A stretch of 64,000 bases of DNA from Flavobacterium aquaticum (lineage in GTDB: Bacteria > Bacteroidota > Bacteroidia > Flavobacteriales > Flavobacteriaceae): the NCBI RefSeq assembly GCF_003259835.1, contig NZ_QLMI01000003.1:124001-188000 (forward strand), read 5' to 3'. The translations under genes were made by a program, and so were the position numbers. Positions within the stretch are counted from its first letter, which is position 1. Every line of letters begins with the position of its first letter. Below, one piece after another: positions 25,713 to 33,754 of this stretch. Under the pieces are notes generated by a model. It ran no database searches, was not told the DNA's origin, and saw nothing but the letters and a program-made list of their open reading frames with translations.

Positions 25713-26407
25713 TGATTTTACAAGATATACTTACCGCAATTCCTTGGGGACTTTTGTTAGCTTTTTCAATTGGTCCTGGTTTTTTTGTTTTACTTGAAAC
25801 CAGTATTACCAAAGGTTTTAGAGCAGCTTTTGTTTTTGATTTAGGAATTGTTTTTGGTGATATTATCTTTATTTTAATTGCGTATTTAAGTACCAATCAA
25901 CTTTTAGAACAATTAAAAGATAATCCTACTTTGTTTGTTATTGGTGGCATTATTATGTTGGCTTACGGATTGATTTCGTTCATTATGCTAAAACGAAATT
26001 TCCAAAAGCAACAAGTAATAGAACAAGACGATGATAACATTCCTAAAAAGAACTATTTTGCTTTATTCTTCAAAGGTTTTTTATTGAATTTCATTAACAT
26101 TGGAGTTCTAGGTTTTTGGATGATGATTATCATCACCTACGGACCTCAAATGGAAATGAACACTTCACGAATTTCCATCTTTTTTGCTGCTATTTTATTC
26201 TTTTATTTAGCTTTTGATGTAGCAAAAATTCTATTAGCCAAACAACTAAAAAACCGATTAACACCAATCAACATTTACAAAATCAAGCGTGTAATTAGTG
26301 TAGTAATTTTAATTTTTGGATTGTTTTTTATCCTTCAAGGTTTCTTCCCAAAAGAAAAAGAAATGATAACGAATAAGTTGTTACCTGATACAACAGTTAC
26401 TGAATAA
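25712..26407 (+). CDS. LysE family exporter
   Basis: 231 residues with six membrane segments; LLLAFSIGPGFFVLLETSITKGFR at about 14-36 is the LysE/RhtB signature, where the first two helices carry the conserved GP. It probably exports an amino acid or similar small solute. Start: no ATG fits, since the next in-frame codons upstream reach a TAA at 25694, so TTG at 25712 is used. It sits at the edge of a repeat, so the original start region may have been altered. The downstream gene is 17 bases away. Confidence 0.82.
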   Translation: MILQDILTAIPWGLLLAFSIGPGFFVLLETSITKGFRAAFVFDLGIVFGDIIFILIAYLSTNQLLEQLKDNPTLFVIGGIIMLAYGLISFIMLKRNFQKQQVIEQDDDNIPKKNYFALFFKGFLLNFINIGVLGFWMMIIITYGPQMEMNTSRISIFFAAILFFYLAFDVAKILLAKQLKNRLTPINIYKIKRVISVVILIFGLFFILQGFFPKEKEMITNKLLPDTTVTE

Positions 26408-26424
26408 TTTTAAAACTTCATACT

Positions 26425-27066
26425 ATGAAAAAGCTTCTATTATTCCTATTTATAATTAGTTTTCATAGTTATGCTCAAGACACTATTCCAGCTGCAAAAA
26501 GCGTAGTTGCTTTAGATAAAATGAACGTAGTTTATCGTGGTGTTGAAAATCCTATATCAATTGCAGTAAATAATGCTAAATCGTATGTTATTTCAGGAAA
26601 AGGAGTTTTAAAAAAAGAGGATGGCAGTTAAGTTCTTCTTCCAGGTTCTGGAAATGAAACAAAAGTATTTATTGAAATAGAAAATTTTGATGGTTCTAAA
26701 GTTGTTGAAGAACATGTTTTTAGGGTATTAAACATTCCTATGCATCAAACAACAATCAATGGTGATTATTCGACTTTTAGATCTTCTTTAGAATTTAAAA
26801 TAGAAGAGCTGATAGATGCTGAAATTGGAGTAAAATTTATCGATTGCTTTTTTATAACTTGTGAAGTTTCTCAATTTAATTTGAAAGTAGGAAGTTATCC
26901 AACAATTGTTATAATTGGAAATAAAATAACACCCGAAGCGCTAGAATTAATTAAAAAGGCAAGAAAAAAAGATATAATTTTAATAAACCAGATAAAAGGA
27001 AAATATTCTGGATTTGATGGTTTTATTAAAAATCCACGACCAATAGCTTTTAAAATTATCCCATAA
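26425..27066 (+). pseudogene. GldM C-terminal-domain-like secreted protein, interrupted by a stop codon
   Basis: One continuous frame of 213 coding triplets with a signal peptide (1-17, ending FHSYAQ), broken by TAA at 26629-26631 after residue 68. VVALDKMNVVYRGVENPISIAVNNAKSY matches the GldM domain-3 type sequence of type IX secretion. The residue in register is probably Tyr (GSY*LLPG): a single base change (TAT or TAC to TAA) would explain it. A restart Met at 26740 is possible but would lack a signal peptide. The piece also follows the LysE gene closely. It may be a recent pseudogene or a sequencing error. It is not a core gldM, which is about 500 residues. Confidence 0.7.
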
Positions 27067-27095
27067 AAAAACCTCCAAGTTTCCTTGAAGGTTTT
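27065..27095 (-). terminator. Bidirectional terminator between GldM-like gene and tRNA-Cys
   Basis: AAAACCTcCAAG, loop TTTC, CTTGaAGGTTTT (27068-27079 with 27084-27095). On the minus strand the mismatch becomes a G-U pair and the stem ends in a U run, so it best serves the tRNA. Confidence 0.65.
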
Positions 27096-27097
27096 AG

Positions 27098-27168
27098 AGG
27101 CATCGCCCGGATTCGAACCGGGGTAGACGGTTTTGCAGACCGCTGCCTAGCCGCTCGGCCACGACGCC
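27098..27168 (-). tRNA. tRNA-Cys (anticodon GCA)
   Basis: On the minus strand a complete cloverleaf of 71 bases: acceptor GGCGTCG pairs with CGATGCC (one G-U), D arm with GGCCGAGCGGCTAGG, anticodon loop CTGCAAA giving GCA, T arm CCCGG-TTCGAAT-CCGGG. The discriminator is T (U73), the identity base expected for tRNA-Cys. No CCA is encoded. A hairpin terminator follows. Confidence 0.95.
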
Positions 27169-27302
27169 ATTAGTTGAACGGACTGCAAATTTACATTTTA
27201 TTTCTTCGAAACCAAAAAAAATATTAAGTAAATATTAAGCGCCTTTTTTTATCTACGATATTCGTTTCTAATACCTTTGAAATGAAATCAATAGATAATT
27301 AG

Positions 27303-29222
27303 ATGAAAAAAATTAATTTTTTACGTCCTGTTTTTAACTTTATCACCATAGGATTACTGATTTTATCATTAAACAGATTTTTCTTGTTTCTTATTTTTAA
27401 TAAAAGAGTTGTTGAAAATCCAAGTTATGTTGAATTATTCAGTATTGGACTTCGTTTTGATCTTATTCTGCTTTGTTATTTAAGTTTTCTTCCCTTTGTT
27501 TTAATTACGTTTTTACCAAGCCATATTTTATATAAAATAAAGAAGTTTTTCAATTTCTATTTTATTTTCTTCTTATTTCTAATTCTTTTAATGGAATTAG
27601 CAACCTTAGATTTTATCAATCAATACGATACACGTCCAAATCGCTTATTTTTAGATTATTTAATTTATCCAAAAGAAGTTGTTGGAACACTATTAAAAAG
27701 CTATTTACCTTCATTAATTATCACTATAATTTTATCAGTAATTGCTTTGTTTTTTGCTTTTAAGTATGGAAAAAAAGTATTTTATCCCATCGAAAGTAAG
27801 TATAAAATCAAGTTACTTTTATTTCCATTTGTTGCTTTTTTATTGTTTTTTGGAGCTAGAGGAAGTTTAACTTCTAAACGTCCAATAAACGCTAGTAATG
27901 CCATATTTTGTTCCGATCAAATGACGAACTCATTAGGATTAAATTCGTTTTACACAGTAGCTTTTGCAGCGTATTCAATGAAGAATGAAGGTGATGTTAA
28001 AAAGTACGGTAAAATGGACGAATTAGAAGCATATACTCGTGTAAAAAAATACATGGATGTTACGGAATTTATTCCAAGTGAAGTTCCTTTTTTACATCTT
28101 CAAAAACCTGATGTTGCGCAACCAAAACACAACGTGGTTATTCTTTTAGAAGAAAGTTTAGGAGCTGAATATGTAGGATGTCTAAACGGTTTAAAATTGA
28201 CTCCAGAGTTTGATAAATTATCAAAAGAAGGAATATTGTTTACCAAATTATATTGTACGGGAACAAGAAGTGTTAGAGGAATTGAACAAGTTACTTCTGG
28301 ATTTTTACCTAATCCTACTGAAAGTGTAGTCAAACTTAGCGGTTCACAACAAGGATTTTTTACGTTGGCAGATGCTTTCGGATGTCAAAATTATGATACG
28401 AGTTTCATTTATGGAGGAATGTCAAATTTTGATAATATGGCTTCTTTTTTTAATGGGAATGGTTTTAAAAACATCATTGATGAAACTGATTTTGATTGCG
28501 ATGGAAAAAAACATGCCATGAAAGGAACTTGGGGTTATTGTGATGAAGATTTAGCTGTAAAAGCGAATGATTATTTTAAAAATTTAGGTAATAAACCTTT
28601 CTTTTCTTTGTTATTTTCAACTTCAAATCATGAACCTTTTGAGTTCCCAGAAGGAAGAATTAAGCTTTATGATAAAAAGAAAAATACGGTTAATAACGCT
28701 ATGAAATATGCTGATTTTTCAATTGGAAAATTCTTTGAATTAGCTAAAAAAGAAGCCTATTATAAGAACACAATTTTTGTTGTTATTGCCGATCATAACA
28801 CTAGAACGTATGGTAAAAGCTTAGTTCCAGTAAATAAATTTCATATTCCTGCTTTAATCATTGCACCAAATGTAGAGAAAGGAATTACCTATGATAATTT
28901 AGCTAGTCAAATGGATATTCCATCAACTGTTTTAGCTTTATCTGGAATTACCACCAAAACCCCAATGCCAGGCAGAAATTTATTAAAATTACCTAAAGGA
29001 ACAAAAGGAAGAACCATTATGTTATTCCATGAAACCTATGCTTTTAGAGTAGAAGATGATATTGTTATCTTAAATCCAAATGCAAAACCATTACAGTTCA
29101 AAGTAAAAAGTGATACTCAATTAGTTCCTATTGCTTTGAATGAAGAATTAGCTAAAGACGCACTTGCTCATATTGTGGCATCGAGCAATTTATACAAGAA
29201 AAGAGTATATAAAATAGATTAA
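27303..29222 (+). CDS. LTA-synthase-like membrane sulfatase/phosphotransferase
   Basis: 639 residues. Five membrane helices occupy the first about 190 residues and a periplasmic alkaline-phosphatase-superfamily domain follows (about 275-580). Metal and nucleophile sites visible: NVVILLEESLG (E283/E284), CTGTRSVRG with T321 as the probable nucleophile, FSTSNHEPFEFP and VVIADHNTR near the C terminus. The same plan is used by LtaS and by phosphoglycerol or phosphoethanolamine transferases. In a Gram-negative cell it most likely modifies a periplasmic or outer-membrane glycan or lipid. Monocistronic; the start follows an AT-rich spacer. Confidence 0.85.
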   Translation: MKKINFLRPVFNFITIGLLILSLNRFFLFLIFNKRVVENPSYVELFSIGLRFDLILLCYLSFLPFVLITFLPSHILYKIKKFFNFYFIFFLFLILLMELATLDFINQYDTRPNRLFLDYLIYPKEVVGTLLKSYLPSLIITIILSVIALFFAFKYGKKVFYPIESKYKIKLLLFPFVAFLLFFGARGSLTSKRPINASNAIFCSDQMTNSLGLNSFYTVAFAAYSMKNEGDVKKYGKMDELEAYTRVKKYMDVTEFIPSEVPFLHLQKPDVAQPKHNVVILLEESLGAEYVGCLNGLKLTPEFDKLSKEGILFTKLYCTGTRSVRGIEQVTSGFLPNPTESVVKLSGSQQGFFTLADAFGCQNYDTSFIYGGMSNFDNMASFFNGNGFKNIIDETDFDCDGKKHAMKGTWGYCDEDLAVKANDYFKNLGNKPFFSLLFSTSNHEPFEFPEGRIKLYDKKKNTVNNAMKYADFSIGKFFELAKKEAYYKNTIFVVIADHNTRTYGKSLVPVNKFHIPALIIAPNVEKGITYDNLASQMDIPSTVLALSGITTKTPMPGRNLLKLPKGTKGRTIMLFHETYAFRVEDDIVILNPNAKPLQFKVKSDTQLVPIALNEELAKDALAHIVASSNLYKKRVYKID

Positions 29223-29238
29223 AAAACAAATGGAAGAG

Positions 29239-29598
29239 TTAATTTCTAAACTCTTCCATTTCAATTGTAACCGCTTCTACATCACCACCAATAGGAGGAT
29301 TTAATTTAGAAACCGCTAATTTTATTCGAGAAATTGAAGGAATTTCAGCAAAACATCTAGTGATAATGCGTTGGGCAACATGTTCTAATAATTTAGAGCG
29401 AATCGCCATTTCTTCCACCACAATTTTGTTTAGATGCACATAATCAACGGTATCGGCTAAATCATCCGTTTGAGACGATTTACGTAAATCAGTTTTTATC
29501 TCTAAATCTACGCGGTAGTCTGAGCCTATTTTTCCTTCCTCAATTAAGCATCCGTGATAAGAATACGTGCGAATATTTTGTAATTTAATTGTTCCCAT
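29239..29598 (-). CDS. folB: Dihydroneopterin aldolase
   Basis: 119 residues, standard length. Catalyses 7,8-dihydroneopterin to 6-hydroxymethyl-dihydropterin in folate synthesis. YSYHGCLIEEGKIGSDYRVDLEI is the N-terminal FolB signature, DTVDYVHLNKIVVEE the central one (the Tyr of DYVH is near the catalytic pocket), and KLNPPIGGDVEAVTIEM the C-terminal one. It converges with the gene at 27303 (17 bases between stops) and is divergent from glnS. Confidence 0.93.
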   Translation of the reverse strand: MGTIKLQNIRTYSYHGCLIEEGKIGSDYRVDLEIKTDLRKSSQTDDLADTVDYVHLNKIVVEEMAIRSKLLEHVAQRIITRCFAEIPSISRIKLAVSKLNPPIGGDVEAVTIEMEEFRN

Positions 29599-29670
29599 AT
29601 TTTCATTTATTATATACCAAATTTACCAATTTTTAGCCATTTTTAAGGTATTAAACCATGAAACTTTATA

Positions 29671-29678
29671 TATCTTTG
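29671..29678 (+). promoter_or_regulatory. Putative -7 promoter box for glnS
   Basis: TATCTTTG, an exact TAnnTTTG, 17 bases before the glnS ATG. No convincing TTG at the right spacing upstream. Confidence 0.4.
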
Positions 29679-29695
29679 CATAAATTTTTGATACT

Positions 29696-31378
29696 ATGTC
29701 AACAGAAGAAAAATCATTGAATTTTATAGAACAAATCATTGAAGAAGATTTAAAAAATGGTTTGTCAGCAGATAAATTACGTTTTCGTTTTCCACCAGAA
29801 CCAAATGGTTATTTGCATGTAGGTCACGCGAGTGCTATTTGCTTAAATTTTGGTTTAGGAATCGATTACAATGCCCCAGTTAATCTTCGTTTCGACGATA
29901 CGAATCCTTCTAAAGAAGAGCAAGAATATGTTGATGCTATCAAGCGCGATGTGGAATGGTTAGGCTATAAATGGGATAAAGAATGTTATGCTTCGGATTA
30001 TTTCCAACAATTGTATGATTGGGCAGTGGAATTAATCAAAAAAGATAAAGCGTATGTAGATAGCCAAACTTCGGAAGAAATGGCAAAACAAAAAGGTACG
30101 CCAACTACTCCAGGAACTGATTCTCCTTACAGAAATCGTTCTATCGAGGAGAATTTAGACTTATTTACCCGCATGAAAAACGGAGAATTCGAAAAAGGAA
30201 CTCACGTTTTACGTGCTAAAATTTCGATGAGTGCTAACAATATGTTGATGCGTGATCCAATCATTTATCGTATAATGCATGCGCATCACCACAGAACTGG
30301 AAACGATTGGTGTATTTATCCAATGTACGATTGGGCACATGGTGAAAGTGATTATTTAGAGCAAATTTCACACTCGTTTTGTACGTTAGAATTCTTGCCT
30401 CACCGTGAATTATATGATTGGTTTTTGAATCAAATTTATGATCCAACGAAAGTTCGTCCGAAGCAAAGAGAATTTGCTCGTAGAAATTTATCGCATACAG
30501 TTGTTTCGAAACGTAAATTATTGCAATTAGTTGAAGAAAAGCATGTTACAGGTTGGGATGATCCAAGAATGTCAACGATTTCAGGAATGAGAAGACGTGG
30601 TTATACGCCAGCTTCTATCCGAAATTTTGCTAAAACTATCGGAATTGCAAAACGTGATAATTTGATTGATGTTTCACTTTTAGAATTCTGTGTTCGTGAA
30701 GATTTGAATAAAATTGCACCTCGTGTAATGGCGGTTTTGGATCCTGTGAAATTAGTTATTACGAATTATCCAGAAGGTCAAGAAGAGTGGTTAGAAGCCG
30801 AAAATAATCCGGAAGAAGAAGTAATGACGTTTAGAAAAGTGCCATTTTCTAAAGAATTATATATCGAAAGAGAAGATTTTCAAGAAGAAGCACACAAGAA
30901 ATTTTTCCGATTAACTTTAGGGACAGAAGTGCGTTTAAAAAATGCGTATATCATTAAAGGTGAATCTGTTATAAAAGATGAAAACGGAAATATTACCGAA
31001 ATTCACGCTACTTACGACGTAGATTCTAAATCTGGAAGTGGAACAGAAGCAAGTCAAAGAAAAGTAAAAGGAACGATCCATTGGGTTTCGATTCCTCATG
31101 CAAAAGAAGCTGAAGTTCGCGTTTATGATAGATTATTTACGAATGAAAGTCCAGATAAAGACAAAGAAGTTGATTTTAAAGAATATATCAATCCAAATTC
31201 ATTAAAAGTAATTACTGGTTATGTAGAACCAAGTTTGATAACTTCAAAAGAATTAGATCATTTCCAATTCCAACGTTTAGGTTATTTCTGTGTAGATAGA
31301 GATTCAACTGCTGAAAAATTAGTTTTTAACAAAACGGTTGGACTTAGAGATACTTGGGCAAAAATTTCAGAACAATAA
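29696..31378 (+). CDS. glnS: Glutamine-tRNA ligase
   Basis: 560 residues, close to E. coli GlnRS (554). The class I HIGH motif appears as PNGYLHVGHAS (about 36-46); FDDTNPSKEEQEYV and DPIIYRIMHAHHHRTGNDWCIYPMYD are the catalytic core; VVSKRKLLQLV stands for the KMSKS loop. The C-terminal half has the anticodon-binding beta-barrels. There is no YqeY-type C-terminal fusion, which some related proteins have. It ends with a good terminator. Confidence 0.95.
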   Translation: MSTEEKSLNFIEQIIEEDLKNGLSADKLRFRFPPEPNGYLHVGHASAICLNFGLGIDYNAPVNLRFDDTNPSKEEQEYVDAIKRDVEWLGYKWDKECYASDYFQQLYDWAVELIKKDKAYVDSQTSEEMAKQKGTPTTPGTDSPYRNRSIEENLDLFTRMKNGEFEKGTHVLRAKISMSANNMLMRDPIIYRIMHAHHHRTGNDWCIYPMYDWAHGESDYLEQISHSFCTLEFLPHRELYDWFLNQIYDPTKVRPKQREFARRNLSHTVVSKRKLLQLVEEKHVTGWDDPRMSTISGMRRRGYTPASIRNFAKTIGIAKRDNLIDVSLLEFCVREDLNKIAPRVMAVLDPVKLVITNYPEGQEEWLEAENNPEEEVMTFRKVPFSKELYIEREDFQEEAHKKFFRLTLGTEVRLKNAYIIKGESVIKDENGNITEIHATYDVDSKSGSGTEASQRKVKGTIHWVSIPHAKEAEVRVYDRLFTNESPDKDKEVDFKEYINPNSLKVITGYVEPSLITSKELDHFQFQRLGYFCVDRDSTAEKLVFNKTVGLRDTWAKISEQ

Positions 31379-31394
31379 AAATTTCAGAATTTTG

Positions 31395-31423
31395 TTAAAT
31401 CGAGCGAAGTCGAGATTTTTTAA
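31395..31423. repeat. AAGCGAAGTCGAGA dispersed repeat copy downstream of glnS
   Basis: TTAAATCGAGCGAAGTCGAG then ATTTTTTAA. It folds into an imperfect hairpin (AAATC with GATTT plus an inner GA/TC pair and a two-base bulge). A copy with 2 or 3 differences sits in the gltX coding region at 34126-34148. Confidence 0.6.
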
Positions 31424-31430
31424 ATAATTT

Positions 31431-31462
31431 AAACCTGTAAAATTTTCTTTGCAGGTTTTTTA
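31431..31462 (+). terminator. Rho-independent terminator of glnS
   Basis: AAACCTGTAAA, loop ATTTTC, TTTGCAGGTTT followed by more T. An 11-pair stem with one G-U in RNA. Confidence 0.8.
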
Positions 31463-31775
31463 TTTCTATTTTATTAAAATAAACTACACTAATACTATAT
31501 TTATTTTTAATCTATTTTTATTATCATTAGTATAAACTATTAAAATAAAATTTTTAATAATTAAAAACTTAAAAAAGTGACTTTCATAAATTAATTGTAA
31601 GAAAAAAACTTTTTTAACTAAAGTGTTTTTACATCTTTACTGTTGAAAGTGTCAGAAATCGCTTTATTTGAATTTTTGCTTAAAATCGAGGTGTTTTTTC
31701 TCTAATTTTCTCTTCTTGGATCGGCTTTTAAAAAATAATCACTGAAATTATAAATTTCTAACATTTGGTTATAAA
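31463..31775. other. AT-rich spacer without recognised feature
   Basis: 313 bases between two terminators of convergent units. It is very AT-rich with short A and T tracts and no reading frame, RNA or repeat that I can support. Slight GC rise at 31690-31730 has no identified function. Confidence 0.5.
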
Positions 31776-31804
31776 AAAACCACCAATTAAAAATTGATGG
31801 TTTT
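31776..31804 (-). terminator. Terminator of the SPFH gene
   Basis: On the minus strand AAAACCATCAATT, short loop, AATTGGTGGTTTT then a U-rich tail; the mismatch on the plus strand becomes a G-U pair in the minus-strand RNA, which sets the direction. Confidence 0.65.
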
Positions 31805-31811
31805 CATTTTT

Positions 31812-31837
31812 GTCATGCTGAATTTATTTCAGCATCT
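31812..31837. repeat. Dispersed hairpin repeat (GTCATNCTGAA type), copy 2
   Basis: Arms ATGCTGAA and TTCAGCAT in a 26-base unit that ends one base before the SPFH stop codon at 31838-31840. Paired substitution relative to copy 1 (16776) keeps the stem. Confidence 0.6.
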
Positions 31838-32815
31838 TTATACTTCCTCTGAATTTTCAATTCCAAAATTTTCGTTTGAAGCATCTTTCTTATTTACCTT
31901 TTTCGTTTTGTGTGCATTTTTCATGGCTTCACCTACTTGGTTACTTGCTGTAAAACTTGCTACCATGTTGTTCAACATATCACTTCCCGCTTGAGGTGAG
32001 TTTGGTAATAAAATTAAATTACTATTTGCATCTGCACCAATCGCTTGTAAAGTATCGTAATGTTGCGTTACAACAATTAAAGCTGATGCTTCTTGAGAAT
32101 TAATTCCCACCTTATTCAACACATCAACCGATTCTACTAAACCACGAGCAATTTCTCTTCTTTGGTCGGCAATACCTTGACCTTGAAGTCTTTTACTTTC
32201 TGCTTCTGCTTTTGCTTTTGCTACAATTCTGATTCTTCCAGCTTCTGCTTCGTATTCTGCAGCTGTTTTTTCACGGTCAGCCGCATTGATACGGTTCATC
32301 GCATTTTTAACTTGAATATCTGGATCAATATCAGTAATTAACGTATTGATGATGTCATATCCATAAGTAGTCATCGCTTCGTTTAACTCACGTTTTACAG
32401 CTACTGCAATATCATCTTTTCTTTCGAAAACGTCGTCTAATTTTAATTTTGGAACTTCAGCACGCACAACGTCAAATACATAAGACGTAATTTGATCGTG
32501 AGGATATTCTAATTTATAAAACGCCTCGTATGCTTTTTCTTGTAACACTTTGAACTGTACCGAAACTTTCATTTTAACGAATACGTTATCTTTCGTTTTG
32601 GTTTCGATGATGACATCTAATTGTTGAATTCTTAAATTAACGCGACCTGCAATTCGGTCTATAATTGGTATTTTCCAGTGCAGTCCAGAATTCCTTAAAC
32701 TTAGAAATTTTCCAAAACGTTCCACAACAACAACAGTTTGTTGTTTTACAGTAAAGAATAATGAAAAGATAAAAAATAATCCAACGAAAATAATTGGAAA
32801 CATAATAAACTCCAT
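31838..32815 (-). CDS. SPFH (stomatin/prohibitin) domain membrane protein
   Basis: 325 residues. An N-terminal membrane anchor (about 5-24) is followed by the SPFH/Band 7 domain (TVVVVERFGKFLSLRNSGLHWKIPIID, VNLRIQQLDV) and a long coiled-coil helix rich in Glu, Ala and Arg (about 170-240: AADREKTAAEYEAEAGRIRIVAKAKAEAES). This is the slipin/QmcA-like layout of membrane-scaffold oligomers that organise lipid domains or regulate proteases. The C-terminal 60 residues are less conserved and end in charged sequence. Confidence 0.88.
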   Translation of the reverse strand: MEFIMFPIIFVGLFFIFSLFFTVKQQTVVVVERFGKFLSLRNSGLHWKIPIIDRIAGRVNLRIQQLDVIIETKTKDNVFVKMKVSVQFKVLQEKAYEAFYKLEYPHDQITSYVFDVVRAEVPKLKLDDVFERKDDIAVAVKRELNEAMTTYGYDIINTLITDIDPDIQVKNAMNRINAADREKTAAEYEAEAGRIRIVAKAKAEAESKRLQGQGIADQRREIARGLVESVDVLNKVGINSQEASALIVVTQHYDTLQAIGADANSNLILLPNSPQAGSDMLNNMVASFTASNQVGEAMKNAHKTKKVNKKDASNENFGIENSEEV

Positions 32816-32924
32816 AATGTTTAGTTTTTAGATTTATAGTTATACGCTTTTTAAAGTAAAAAGTTACAAAAAATCATTTATTAAGTTTACTTTTGGCGCT
32901 TCTTTTTAATCTAAAAAGAAATTT

Positions 32925-33052
32925 AACCACATAGAAACATAGATTTTTTATATAGAATTTAAGGTATTTTATTTAAGATAGACAATATAGCTATGTAAAA
33001 TGAAATCTATGGAAAACTTTAACTAGCGTAAAACCTATGTTTCTATGTGGTT
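32925..33052. repeat. MITE-like element with 18-bp inverted ends
   Basis: AACCACATAGAAACATAG at 32925-32942 and its exact reverse complement at 33035-33052 enclose 92 bases of AT-rich sequence without a reading frame. The layout is that of a miniature inverted-repeat element or a long hairpin. It sits in the spacer before the gene at 33072. Confidence 0.6.
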
Positions 33053-33071
33053 TAATATTTAAAAATAGTAT

Positions 33072-33719
33072 ATGAGAAAATTAACTTTTATTATTTTATT
33101 GATTTCAACAGTTGCAATGGCGCAACGCGGTTTTAAAGACAGTAACCGAATAGGAATTGGCGCGGGTGTAACCCAATTAAATATTTATACCGATAATTTT
33201 ACCGTAACACCAGAAATGGGCTGGATTGGTGGTTTCAGTGTTAGAGGAAACTATTATAACAACTGGCAAATGAGTTTTGGTATGTTTTTTACCGATAGTA
33301 ATTTCTCTATTCCAACATTAAAAGGATTGCAACAAACACAAACTAGTTTTAAAATGTCGGCGGTTCAAATTTATATTGTTCCGAGTTATGTGGCAATTGA
33401 AGATCATTTGAATTTAGAATTTGGCCCAGTTTTACAAGTAAATGGAAAATTAGGAATTGATAAAGACGATGAAAATAATTTATTGTTAGATCAACCTGGT
33501 TTAATTGCCAAAGACATTGTAGATGTTTCAAAAATTAACGCTAATTTCTACGTAGGAATCAATGGTGGAATTAAAAATGTAAGAGCAAGAATTGGTTATC
33601 AATATGGTTTAACGAATTTCTTCGGCAACTTAAAAAACAACGATAACGTAAAGTTACTTGGTGAAAAAATGAAAGGAAATATTGGTTTGATTAGTGGTCA
33701 GATTACAATATATCTTTAA
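33072..33719 (+). CDS. Outer-membrane beta-barrel protein (PorT-like size class)
   Basis: 215 residues with signal peptide about 1-18 (TVAMAQ end). The mature part shows alternating hydrophobic and polar strands with aromatic girdle residues and ends in IGLISGQITIYL, typical of 8- to 10-stranded barrels. Family relation to Bacteroidota 'outer membrane beta-barrel' proteins is by pattern only. It follows an inverted-repeat element and is convergent with gltX, with a shared terminator between. Confidence 0.72.
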   Translation: MRKLTFIILLISTVAMAQRGFKDSNRIGIGAGVTQLNIYTDNFTVTPEMGWIGGFSVRGNYYNNWQMSFGMFFTDSNFSIPTLKGLQQTQTSFKMSAVQIYIVPSYVAIEDHLNLEFGPVLQVNGKLGIDKDDENNLLLDQPGLIAKDIVDVSKINANFYVGINGGIKNVRARIGYQYGLTNFFGNLKNNDNVKLLGEKMKGNIGLISGQITIYL

Positions 33720-33722
33720 CAA

Positions 33723-33749
33723 AAAACCCTCTGAATTTCAGAGGGTTTT
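33723..33749. terminator. Shared bidirectional terminator
   Basis: AAAACCCTCTG, loop AATTT, CAGAGGGTTTT, followed by T on both strands. It lies between the convergent barrel gene and gltX. Confidence 0.85.
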
Positions 33750-33754
33750 CTTTT

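Noticed and set aside
26740..27066. A separate 108-residue gene
   Set aside because: It is in the same frame as the GldM-like start at 26425 and continues the same domain; it lacks its own signal peptide, so I merged it as one interrupted gene.
31463..31775. A second oriC or small RNA in this spacer
   Set aside because: It is AT-rich but shows no DnaA-box-like cluster, promoter-terminator pair or conserved structure.
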